5,954 nt of DNA, taken from NCBI GenBank assembly GCA_030830285.1, contig JAURNF010000035.1, positions 1-5,954 of the forward strand. The letters run 5' to 3'. Below, in pieces: positions 1 to 5,954 of this stretch. The position numbers and the translations under genes were made by a program. The DNA is from Candidatus Kapaibacterium sp. GTDB lineage: Bacteria; Bacteroidota; Ignavibacteria; Kapaibacteriales; Kapaibacteriaceae. Under the pieces are notes generated by a model. That model worked only from the letters and a program-made list of their open reading frames with translations. It had not been told where the DNA came from and made no database searches. Every line of letters starts with the position of its first letter. The first letter of the stretch is position 1.

Positions 1-1
1 C

Positions 2-1441
2 CAAAAGCGCTTCGATGAGAACCTAAAGGTCAATCAAGATCAGACCGATGCTACCTCGCTCTATGCTGACAATGGGTATCTCACTGCGCAGATGATCCCA
101 GAGATTGTCCGTGCCGGACCAGACAGCATCGACATCGTGGTGCGTGTGATTGAGGGCGAGCAGTTTACGGTTCGTCGTATTGAAGTGATCGGCAATACAA
201 AGACACGTGATCGCGTGATTCGTCGTGAGTTGTTCTTCCGTCCAGGCGATTACTTCAATCGTTCGGCGCTGATTCGAAGTCTGCGCGGACTCGGCGTGTT
301 GAACTTCTTCAATCCCGAAACGATCAAGCCTGACGTGATTCCTGTCGACAAAACTAAGGTCGACATTAAGCTCAAGCTTGAAGAGCGGTCGACTGACACA
401 TTCAATGCATCGGTTGGTTTTGCTGGTGCGTTTGGTCTTACGGGATCTGTGGGCGTGACGCTCAACAACTTTGACATCAGCGAACCATTCCGTGGTGGGG
501 CAGGGCAAGTACTGTCCTTCCAGTGGGAGTTTGGTCAGGCATCACGTCTGCAAACCTTCCAGCTGTCATTCACCGAGCCATGGCTGTTCGGTCAGCCAAC
601 ATCGGTTGGTTTTAACATCTTCGATACGAGACAGAACTTCAACATCTCGGTGCGACGCACGGGTGCACAGGCAAACATCGGGCGTCGATTCCGCTGGCCC
701 GATGATTACTTCCGTGGCGACTGGAGTGCTGCGTTCGAGCGTATTGAGTCGAATACAAGCTCGTTCTTCTCACGTGCAGGTATCAATACTGCCGTCACAC
801 TGTCGCAGACAATCTCACGCACCAGTTACGACAACATCATCTTCCCAACATCTGGCTCGCGTTTCGCGCTCTCGCTGCGTGGTACGCTTGGTGCGTTGGG
901 GATCGGAACAACCGACTTCGGAAAGCTCGGCTTTACGTTCGACATGGTGAACCCGCTGTTGTACATCAATGGCAATCCACGACTCGTGATGTTCCTCGGA
1001 ACAGAAATGGGATATGTCGATGGCTTCGTGCGCGACACAACAATTCCTCCGCAGGAGCTCTTCTACATGGGTGGTAACGGTCTCGGAGGCTTTGCCATTA
1101 CGCCGCTGCGTGGATATCGCGACAACTCCATCGGACCTCTGAGTCCAACCGGACAGAACCTTGGTGGACGTGTGCAAGCTCGCTTTGTAGCAGAGCTTCG
1201 CTTCGCCCTGGCGCTCAACCCCTTCCCGATCTATTTGCTTAGTTTTGCCGAGGCTGGAAACGTATGGGCAAATCTCCGTACTGCAGACCCATTCGGGTTG
1301 AATCGATCGGCGGGATTTGGTATGCGTTTGTTGTTGCAACCCATCGGGTTGCTCGGATTTGACGTGGGTTATGGATTTGATCCTGATCCATTCACCGGGG
1401 CTCGCTCCGGATGGCAATTCCACTTCCAATTTGGTCGATAA
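2..1441 (+). CDS. bamA: Outer membrane protein assembly factor BamA (Omp85 family), 3' part, 5' end outside window
   Basis: This is the central pore subunit of the BAM complex, which folds and inserts beta-barrel proteins into the outer membrane. The frame is open from base 2, so the first ATG at 92 is internal and not the start; 479 residues are visible, against roughly 800 for the family. Bases 2-157 encode the end of a POTRA domain (a 'DNGYL' turn, then 'VIEGEQF'). Bases 158-388 encode a complete last POTRA with 'VRRIEVIGN', 'VIRREL' and 'PGDYFNRSALIRSL'. The rest is the C-terminal 16-strand barrel with many aromatic alternating strands. The Omp85 L6 signature, normally VRGF/Y, appears as LRGY at 1106-1117 after a Gly-rich 'MGGNGLGGF'. 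Further family marks are 'VAELRFAL', 'AEAGNVW', 'SAGFGMRL' and 'GFDVGYGFD'. The last residues are FHFQFGR, so the terminal aromatic of the usual beta-signal is not at the very end. The two periplasmic chaperone genes that follow fit this role. Family assignment is firm. Confidence 0.96.
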   Translation, partial: QKRFDENLKVNQDQTDATSLYADNGYLTAQMIPEIVRAGPDSIDIVVRVIEGEQFTVRRIEVIGNTKTRDRVIRRELFFRPGDYFNRSALIRSLRGLGVLNFFNPETIKPDVIPVDKTKVDIKLKLEERSTDTFNASVGFAGAFGLTGSVGVTLNNFDISEPFRGGAGQVLSFQWEFGQASRLQTFQLSFTEPWLFGQPTSVGFNIFDTRQNFNISVRRTGAQANIGRRFRWPDDYFRGDWSAAFERIESNTSSFFSRAGINTAVTLSQTISRTSYDNIIFPTSGSRFALSLRGTLGALGIGTTDFGKLGFTFDMVNPLLYINGNPRLVMFLGTEMGYVDGFVRDTTIPPQELFYMGGNGLGGFAITPLRGYRDNSIGPLSPTGQNLGGRVQARFVAELRFALALNPFPIYLLSFAEAGNVWANLRTADPFGLNRSAGFGMRLLLQPIGLLGFDVGYGFDPDPFTGARSGWQFHFQFGR

Positions 1442-1476
1442 TCACTCAAGGTTTCACGTACTTCGTATTACTACCT

Positions 1477-1998
1477 ATGATGCAACGTCTCAGCGTCCTG
1501 TTCATGGTCGCCCTCGTCGCCGGTGCAATGGCATCAGCACAAACCACCAAGATTGGTGTTGTTAACGCAGAAGTTATTCTCAAGGAGCTCCCTGAAGCGC
1601 TTGCAGCAAGCAAGACCATTGAAGAGTCGGGCTTGAAGATTCGCGACACGCTGCAAATGATGCAGAAGGAATTCGAATCACGCATTGAGAGCTATCGCAA
1701 GCAAGAAGCCATGATGACGGCCGAAGGCAAGCGCAAGGAAGAAGAAGCGCTTAATGCACTTCGCACACGCTTCCTGCAATATCAAGAAGAGAAGCTCGGT
1801 AATACAGGCGAGATCGCCCGCATGCGTGAGGGTCTTCTCCAGCCGATTCGCGCCAAGGTCAACGAAGCAATCGCTGCAGTAGCAAAGGAAGAAAAGATCA
1901 CGCTCGTGCTCGACAAGGTCGCTGGTTTGGTGTTGTACAACGACGATAAGATGGACATCACGTACAAGGTCCTCGATCGTATGAAGCGCGGAAATTAA
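1477..1998 (+). CDS. ompH: OmpH/Skp-family periplasmic chaperone, first of a tandem pair
   Basis: Predicted to hold unfolded outer-membrane proteins in the periplasm on their way to BamA, as Skp does as a trimer in E. coli. The start at 1477 (a double ATG, 1477 and 1480) gives 173 residues, the usual Skp size, and a clean signal peptide: MMQR, a hydrophobic core, then ASA before Q22 as the likely signal peptidase I site. The mature protein opens with the family strand 'KIGVVN' (residues 25-30). A charged helical stretch rich in Glu, Lys, Gln and Met (about 40-115) would form the coiled-coil arms, and the return strand 'ITLVLDK' and 'DITYKV' (D160) close the body. The frame is open back to an ATG at 1411 inside bamA, but that start would bury the signal peptide, so I reject it. 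No Shine-Dalgarno sequence is visible in the 35 nt after bamA. The next gene is a paralogue. The exact clients are unknown. Confidence 0.92.
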   Translation: MMQRLSVLFMVALVAGAMASAQTTKIGVVNAEVILKELPEALAASKTIEESGLKIRDTLQMMQKEFESRIESYRKQEAMMTAEGKRKEEEALNALRTRFLQYQEEKLGNTGEIARMREGLLQPIRAKVNEAIAAVAKEEKITLVLDKVAGLVLYNDDKMDITYKVLDRMKRGN

Positions 1999-2010
1999 TC
2001 CCGACACTGC

Positions 2011-2820
2011 ATGATGAAGCATCTCTGTCTCACCATCCTGTTTGGCTGCATCATTGCCATCGGCACTGCCTCTGCGCTGAAGATCGGTTACGTCTCGACC
2101 GATGCGATTCGAAAGGCGTATGAGTCGAACAAGCAAGCAGAAGAGCGTCTCAATGCGCTCGTTGAGGAATGGAAGACAGAGCTGGCACAACGTCAGCGCG
2201 ATATAGACGAGTTTGAACTCGAGATCCGCAAGAACCGATTGATCTGGAGCGATCAAGAGCGCCAGGCCAAGGAGAAGGAAATCGAAGAGAAGCGTCGTGA
2301 ACGTGACCAGTTCGCGCGTATGAAGTTTGAGCCAGGGGGCGAGCACGACCAACAGGCCGAAAAGCTCTTCGCAGCGATCTGGAACAAGATCTATGCTACG
2401 ATTCAAAAAGTAGCAGCTGTTGAAGGCTATGACATTGTCTGGGACAAGAGCGTGCAGCCACTGGTGTACGTGAATGCGAAGTACGACATCACCGTAAAAG
2501 TGATGAAGGAGCTTGGTATCGACGCCGATGATCTCGAGCGCAAGCAGAAGGACGTGATCGACGCTGATCCGCGCAACAAGCGTGCGGAAGAGCCACGTCG
2601 TCGCCGCTCACGCACGAAGTCATCCGACTCCACAGGAGCGCGTCCGATGACCATCGACACAAACGACTCGAGGTCGCCCGTGGTGTTGCCAAGCGGTCTG
2701 ATGCCGAATGGCCTGCCTCCAACTGGTGAAGTGCCAGGGGGCGGTCCTGCTCGCGCAATGCCAATGAACCCTGTGCCTCCGCCACCGGATACAACGCGAA
2801 AGGACGAAGTCCCTCGATGA
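2011..2820 (+). CDS. ompH: OmpH/Skp-family periplasmic chaperone, second copy, with long C-terminal extension
   Basis: A second Skp-like chaperone, 269 residues, starting 12 nt after the first copy ends. It again begins with a double ATG (2011, 2014) and a signal peptide: MMKH, hydrophobic core, ASA before L23. 'LKIGYVS' (23-29) is the first body strand, residues about 40-110 are a highly charged coiled-coil arm, 'YDIVWDKS' is the return strand, and 'YDITVKVMKELGI' (D159) ends the Skp body at about residue 170. The two copies match in architecture and in this DIT-KV motif but differ widely in sequence, so the duplication is old. Odd here is a tail of about 99 residues: acidic to about 185, then basic with four Arg at 196-199, then Ser/Thr-rich, then Pro/Gly/Met-rich with four Pro at 256-259. 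It looks disordered. Typical Skp proteins end near 160-190 residues. The stop codon overlaps the lpxD start by 4 nt, so the tail is real coding up to the next gene unless a frameshift intervened. Its function is unknown to me. Confidence 0.9.
   Translation: MMKHLCLTILFGCIIAIGTASALKIGYVSTDAIRKAYESNKQAEERLNALVEEWKTELAQRQRDIDEFELEIRKNRLIWSDQERQAKEKEIEEKRRERDQFARMKFEPGGEHDQQAEKLFAAIWNKIYATIQKVAAVEGYDIVWDKSVQPLVYVNAKYDITVKVMKELGIDADDLERKQKDVIDADPRNKRAEEPRRRRSRTKSSDSTGARPMTIDTNDSRSPVVLPSGLMPNGLPPTGEVPGGGPARAMPMNPVPPPPDTTRKDEVPR
2798..2804 (+). promoter_or_regulatory. Weak candidate ribosome binding site for lpxD
   Basis: The purine run GAAAGGA lies inside the end of the second ompH, 12 nt before the lpxD ATG. 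The AGGA core matches a Shine-Dalgarno sequence, but the spacing is long. Because the stop and start codons overlap, re-initiation by the terminating ribosome could be enough without it. Confidence 0.35.
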
Positions 2821-3875
2821 CACGCCAGCGAACGTACACCGTAGCACAACTCGCTGAACACGTGCGCGGAAGCGTTCGTGGAGATGCGTCGTTGATGATT
2901 ACGGGCGTGCAGACACTCGATGGTGCTACACACGCTGATGTGACCTTTCTCGCGAAAGCGTCGTACGCAGCAGCGCTGACGTCAACATCTGCCGGATGCG
3001 TTGTGCTGCGTGAAGCCGATGCCGAACATGCACAGAGTGCGGCATGTATCGTCGTTGATGATCCATATCGAAGCATCGTTGAAATCATCACGTTGATGTA
3101 CCCTCCGTTGCGTCTCGACGTGGGATTGCGTGACGCATCTGCTACGATTGACCCGTCGGCCGTGATCGACCCAACGGCGGCCATCGCTGCGGGGTGTCGC
3201 ATTAGTGCAGGATGTGTTGTCGGACCCCATGCACAACTCCACCCGAACGTTGTTCTCGAGCAGGGCACATCGGTCGGAGCACACACCGTGGTGTACTCGA
3301 ACGTTGTGTGCTACTACGACACGACGATCGGCGAGCGTTGCATCATTCACAGCGGTGCCGTGATTGGATCCGACGGATTCGGCTTTGTTGAGCGTCCGGA
3401 TAAATCCTTCGTCAAGATCCCTCAGGTGGGACGCGTACGAATTGGCAACGATGTTGAGATTGGTGCGAACACAACGATTGACCGTGCAGCCATTGGCGAG
3501 ACAGTGATCGAAGATGGTGTGAAGTTGGACAATCTGATTCACATCGCGCATGGCGTGCACATCGGTGCACACACGGCAATCGCAGCGCAAACTGGGGTGT
3601 CTGGAAGCACTACACTTGGTAAGCGCAACCGTCTTGCTGGACAAGTAGGTGTGGTTGGGCATATCCACACGACAGATGATGTGGTCGTGTTTGCTCAATC
3701 AGGTGTAGGGAAGTCCATTGTAACCCCCGGCATCTATTTTGGATCTCCAGTCAAAGATCATCGCACAGCGCTTCGCATCGAAGCGGCAGCGCGAAATCTT
3801 CCTGAACTCGTACATGAATTAGATACACTTCGTCGCGAAGTGGATGCATTGAAGAAAGCACAATCGCATGAGTAG
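2817..3875 (+). CDS. lpxD: UDP-3-O-acylglucosamine N-acyltransferase LpxD
   Basis: Third step of lipid A synthesis: it transfers a 3-hydroxyacyl chain from acyl carrier protein to the 2-amino group of UDP-3-O-acylglucosamine in the cytoplasm, giving the diacylated UDP sugar. The 352 residues are close to the 341 of E. coli LpxD. Residues 1-105 form the uridine-binding N-terminal domain; F44 and Y50 sit at the places of the aromatic residues known to stack on uracil. Residues about 108-320 are hexapeptide repeats of a left-handed beta-helix ('SAVIDP', 'GCVVGP', 'GAVIGSDGFGF', 'IGANTTIDRA'). The motif 'LDNLIHIAHGV' carries H245, equivalent to the catalytic H239 of E. coli, with H242 just before it. 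A C-terminal helix (about 325-350, leucine-spaced) fits the acyl-carrier-protein-binding extension of the family. The gene overlaps the ompH stop by 4 nt and the lpxC start by 8 nt, so translation is probably coupled on both sides. Confidence 0.97.
   Translation: MTRQRTYTVAQLAEHVRGSVRGDASLMITGVQTLDGATHADVTFLAKASYAAALTSTSAGCVVLREADAEHAQSAACIVVDDPYRSIVEIITLMYPPLRLDVGLRDASATIDPSAVIDPTAAIAAGCRISAGCVVGPHAQLHPNVVLEQGTSVGAHTVVYSNVVCYYDTTIGERCIIHSGAVIGSDGFGFVERPDKSFVKIPQVGRVRIGNDVEIGANTTIDRAAIGETVIEDGVKLDNLIHIAHGVHIGAHTAIAAQTGVSGSTTLGKRNRLAGQVGVVGHIHTTDDVVVFAQSGVGKSIVTPGIYFGSPVKDHRTALRIEAAARNLPELVHELDTLRREVDALKKAQSHE
3851..3858 (+). promoter_or_regulatory. Weak candidate ribosome binding site for lpxC/fabZ
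   Basis: The purine run GAAGAAAG lies in the end of lpxD, 9 nt before the ATG at 3868. It has acceptable spacing but lacks a GGAGG core, so it is at best a poor Shine-Dalgarno sequence. The 8-nt overlap with lpxD offers an alternative route through translational coupling. Confidence 0.3.
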
Positions 3876-5277
3876 AAAGCAACGCACGCTAGGCGCACCG
3901 GTCACGATGAGCGGTGTTGGTCTGCACACAGGAAATCTCACATCGATGACGTTTCTGCCAGCGGCAGAGAATACGGGCTATCGCTTTGTTCGTGTGGATC
4001 TACCTGGTTCACCAGAGATCCCAGCAATCGTCGACAACGTCGTGGAGATTGTTCGCGGAACAACGATAGCTGTTGGCGATGCTCGCGTGCACACGGTAGA
4101 GCATGTACTTGCTGCCATGGTCGGCATGGGCGTCGACAATTGTCGTATCGAGCTCACGAACAACGAGCCACCTGTTGGTGATGGCTCGTCGATGCCGTAC
4201 GTGGAGATGATTCAGAAGGTCGGCGTTGTCGAGCAGCAGCACGATCGTGAAGAGCTCGTGCTTGATGCACCGATCCGGTACATTGATGAAGCGCGCGGAA
4301 CGGAAATCGTAGCACTTCCGAATGACAAGTACCGTGTGACGGTGATGGTTGACTACAAGAACCCGGCGTTGGGAAGTCAGCACACTGGCTTGTTCGATCT
4401 CGAGAGCGAGTTCGTAACTGAGTTCGCATCTGCACGCACATTCTGCTTCCTGCACGAAGTCGAAGCACTTCACGCGCAGGGATTGATTCAAGGTGGCAAT
4501 CTTGACAACGCGATCGTGATTGTCGACAAGGAGATGTCAGACGACGAGCTTCGTGCAACGCTTAAGCGCATGGGCGTAGAAGGCAATGCGGTGATGGGAA
4601 GCAATGGCATTCTCAATAACAACACGCTTCGCTTCAAGAACGAACCGGCGCGACACAAGCTGCTGGATATGATTGGTGACCTTGCATTGATCGGAGCTCC
4701 ACTACGCGCCCAGGTGCTAGCCGCGCGACCAGGTCATGCTGCAAACATCGAGTTCGCACGCAAGGTGCGACGTCAGTACGAAAAGCAACAGCATGTGCGA
4801 CGCTATCAGAAGTCACCTACGGAAGGCGTTGTGTTCGACATCAATGCCATTAGCAAGATGTTGCCACACCGGTATCCGTTCCTGATGGTTGATCGCATTA
4901 CGGATTACGATCCGGAAGCAAATCGCATCGTTGGTATCAAGAATATCACCTTCAACGAGCCGCAATTCACAGGTCACTTCCCTGATCGTCCGATCTTCCC
5001 TGGTGTGTTGATCATGGAGGCCATGGCGCAGACTGGATGTTTGCTGCTGTTGACCAAGGGTGTTGATCCAGACAAGAACCTCGTGCTCTTCACCGGCATG
5101 AACAACGTCAAGTTCCGCAAGGAAGTCACGCCAGGCGATCAGCTTGTGATGGAACTCGAGATGACGCGATTCCGCTTCAATATTTGTCAACTCGTCGGTA
5201 AAGCATATGTCGGTGGACAGCTTGCAGCTGAAGCCGAGCTCTCTGCTGCGGTCGTTAGCCGCGAGGTGGCATCATGA
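3868..5277 (+). CDS. lpxC/fabZ: Bifunctional UDP-3-O-acyl-N-acetylglucosamine deacetylase / 3-hydroxyacyl-ACP dehydratase (LpxC-FabZ fusion)
   Basis: One 469-residue protein holds two enzymes. Residues 1-300 are LpxC, the zinc amidase that makes the committed step of lipid A synthesis by deacetylating UDP-3-O-acyl-GlcNAc. Visible motifs are 'GVGLHTG' (16-22), 'HTVEHVLAA' with E78 and zinc ligand H79, 'EPPVGDGSS' (100-108), 'ARTF' (189-192), 'RHKLLDMIGD' with zinc ligands H263 and D267, and 'PGHAANIEFA' with catalytic H290. Residues about 301-322 are a charged linker. Residues about 323-469 are FabZ, a hotdog-fold dehydratase that converts 3-hydroxyacyl-ACP to trans-2-enoyl-ACP; 'LPHRYPFLMVDRI' starts it, and 'GHFPDRPIFPGVLIMEAMAQ' carries catalytic H370 and E384, 14 residues apart as in the family. 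Such fusions are known from Bacteroidota and Chlorobi. LpxC carries about 25 more residues than E. coli between F192 and H263. The gene overlaps lpxD by 8 nt and lpxA by 4 nt. Both active sites look intact. Confidence 0.97.
   Translation: MSRKQRTLGAPVTMSGVGLHTGNLTSMTFLPAAENTGYRFVRVDLPGSPEIPAIVDNVVEIVRGTTIAVGDARVHTVEHVLAAMVGMGVDNCRIELTNNEPPVGDGSSMPYVEMIQKVGVVEQQHDREELVLDAPIRYIDEARGTEIVALPNDKYRVTVMVDYKNPALGSQHTGLFDLESEFVTEFASARTFCFLHEVEALHAQGLIQGGNLDNAIVIVDKEMSDDELRATLKRMGVEGNAVMGSNGILNNNTLRFKNEPARHKLLDMIGDLALIGAPLRAQVLAARPGHAANIEFARKVRRQYEKQQHVRRYQKSPTEGVVFDINAISKMLPHRYPFLMVDRITDYDPEANRIVGIKNITFNEPQFTGHFPDRPIFPGVLIMEAMAQTGCLLLLTKGVDPDKNLVLFTGMNNVKFRKEVTPGDQLVMELEMTRFRFNICQLVGKAYVGGQLAAEAELSAAVVSREVAS
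5263..5268 (+). promoter_or_regulatory. Shine-Dalgarno site of lpxA
   Basis: GAGGTG lies in the last codons of the fabZ part, 5 nt before the ATG at 5274. It is the best ribosome binding site in the window, matching the GGAGGTGA consensus over six bases, and it supports 5274 as the lpxA start. Confidence 0.7.
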
Positions 5278-5954
5278 TTCATGCAACCGCAATCATTAAT
5301 CCGGCAGCTCGTATTGACGAAGGTGTCGAGATCGGACCCTACTGCGTGATCGACGGCGACGTCGAGATCAAGCGCGGCACTGTTCTCATGAGTCATGTCG
5401 TTGTAGGTGATGGCGCTCGTATTGGTGCCGACGTCCGTATTCATCCTCATGCAGTGATCGCAACGGCCCCGCAGGACTTGAAGTATCTGGGCGAACCAAC
5501 ACTCGCTATCATTGGTGATCGCACCACGATTCGTGAATGTGTGACGATCAATCGAGGCACGGTATCAAGTGGTAAGGCGCAAGTAGGCAGTGACTGTCTC
5601 TTGATGGCCTATGTACATGTAGCGCACGACTGTGTCGTTGGTGATCATGTCATCATGGCAAACAGCGTGCAGCTTGGTGGACACGTCGAGGTAGGAGATT
5701 GGGCAATCGTTGGTGGAGCCACCGGCGTGCACCAATTCTGTCGTATCGGTGCACATTCCATGATCGGTGCATGCTCGCGCGTGGTAAAGGATGTGTCGCC
5801 GTTTACCCTTTGCGGCAAGGAGCCACTGGTTGTTGAAAGCATCAATGCTGTTGGCCTGAAGCGTCGTGGCTTTACACCTGCGACGATCGAAGCTATCGAT
5901 GAGTTCTACACTGTGTTGCTACGTTCTGGACTCAACACTTCCGATGGTCTTGCC
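5274..5954 (+). CDS. lpxA: UDP-N-acetylglucosamine O-acyltransferase LpxA, 3' end outside window
   Basis: First step of lipid A synthesis: transfer of a 3-hydroxyacyl chain from acyl carrier protein to the 3-OH of UDP-GlcNAc, in the cytoplasm. The frame stays open from 5274 to the window edge, giving 227 of an expected 255-262 residues. The start directly opens the first beta-helix coil ('IHATAIINPAARIDEGVEIGP'), as in the family. Hexapeptide repeats run to about residue 180, with the usual interruption 'QDLKYLGEPT' (67-76). 'VHVAHDCVVG' holds H115 and H118, equivalent to H122 and catalytic H125 of E. coli; H137 ('LGGHVEVG') and H153 ('VHQFC') match H144 and H160. E. coli H99 is replaced by N93 ('INRGT'), which I recall as common in Bacteroidota. 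The position of the E. coli chain-length residue G173 is A166 here. From about 182 the helical acyl-carrier-binding domain begins ('SINAVGLKRRGF'). The start codon overlaps the lpxC/fabZ stop in an ATGA and has a good Shine-Dalgarno site. Confidence 0.97.
   Translation, partial: MIHATAIINPAARIDEGVEIGPYCVIDGDVEIKRGTVLMSHVVVGDGARIGADVRIHPHAVIATAPQDLKYLGEPTLAIIGDRTTIRECVTINRGTVSSGKAQVGSDCLLMAYVHVAHDCVVGDHVIMANSVQLGGHVEVGDWAIVGGATGVHQFCRIGAHSMIGACSRVVKDVSPFTLCGKEPLVVESINAVGLKRRGFTPATIEAIDEFYTVLLRSGLNTSDGLA

Noticed and set aside
815..1429. 204-codon open frame on the - strand within bamA
   Set aside because: It lies wholly inside the bamA barrel region, whose product is clearly recognised on the + strand, and its translation shows no domain or signal. 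It is a chance antisense frame.
1411..1476. Upstream ATG at 1411 as the start of ompH-1
   Set aside because: It lies within bamA and adds 22 residues before a proper signal peptide; starting at 1477 gives the usual length and a clean cleavage site.
1448..1476. Short inverted match (AGGT and ACCT) in the bamA-ompH gap as a possible hairpin or terminator
   Set aside because: It has only four pairs around a 21-nt loop and no T run follows, so it would not be stable or act as a terminator.
2038..2049. Possible lipobox (Leu-Phe-Gly-Cys) in the second OmpH signal peptide
   Set aside because: Phe is a poor residue at that position, the hydrophobic core continues past the Cys, and a good signal peptidase I site (ASA before L23) follows.
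1678..2406. 242-codon open frame on the - strand across the two ompH genes
   Set aside because: Its leucine-rich stretches are the reverse reading of Lys/Glu codons in the coiled-coil arms, a common artefact, and both + strand genes are secure.
2489..3286. 265-codon open frame on the - strand across ompH-2 and lpxD
   Set aside because: It spans two well-supported + strand genes and their junction, and its product is low-complexity in Ala, Ser, Arg and Thr with no recognisable family.
3120..3800. Apparent short repeats in lpxD (and similarly in lpxA) that could suggest a DNA repeat array
   Set aside because: The periodicity is in the protein, from the hexapeptide repeats of the left-handed beta-helix, and the DNA itself is not regularly repeated.
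4858..4860. Internal ATG as an independent start for FabZ
   Set aside because: There is no Shine-Dalgarno sequence before it, and starting here would cut off the first residues of the FabZ domain ('FDINAISK'). The fusion reading is continuous, with no stop in the linker.

Overview
The window is a densely packed, single-strand stretch of outer-membrane biogenesis genes from a Gram-negative bacterium. All six coding regions read on the + strand in this order: the 3' part of bamA (beta-barrel assembly), two tandem Skp/OmpH-family periplasmic chaperones, lpxD, a fused lpxC/fabZ gene, and the first 227 codons of lpxA. Both ends are cut: bamA enters from the left already in its POTRA region, and lpxA runs off the right edge with roughly its last 30 codons missing.

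The organism is most likely from the Bacteroidota/Chlorobi (FCB) superphylum. The main reasons are the LpxC-FabZ fusion, the extra segment in LpxC just before the zinc-binding His/Asp pair, the paired OmpH genes behind bamA, and the style of LpxA ('INRGT', 'GLKRRGF'). Base composition looks near-balanced to slightly GC-rich, which is less usual for Bacteroidetes proper and would suit a Chlorobi/Ignavibacteria/Kapabacteria-like lineage. That finer placement is inference and low in confidence.

Layout: bamA (2-1441), a 35-nt gap, ompH-1 (1477-1998), a 12-nt gap, ompH-2 (2011-2820), a 4-nt ATGA overlap, lpxD (2817-3875), an 8-nt overlap, lpxC/fabZ (3868-5277), a 4-nt ATGA overlap, lpxA (5274-5954+). 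No promoter or terminator is evident, and no gene-free stretch exceeds 35 nt, so the block is probably one transcript with coupled translation in its second half.

The genes form two linked jobs. BamA inserts beta-barrel proteins into the outer membrane, and the OmpH proteins would carry unfolded barrels to it across the periplasm. LpxA, LpxC and LpxD perform the first three steps of lipid A synthesis, which supplies the outer leaflet of the same membrane. FabZ sits at the branch where hydroxyacyl-ACP goes either to lipid A or to phospholipid. All catalytic residues I can place are intact.

I see no previously undescribed system here. The points most worth a second look are a long basic and proline-rich tail on the second OmpH, an alanine at the LpxA acyl-chain 'ruler' position, the unusual BamA C-terminus, and the fusion occupying the slot where proteobacteria have fabZ alone.
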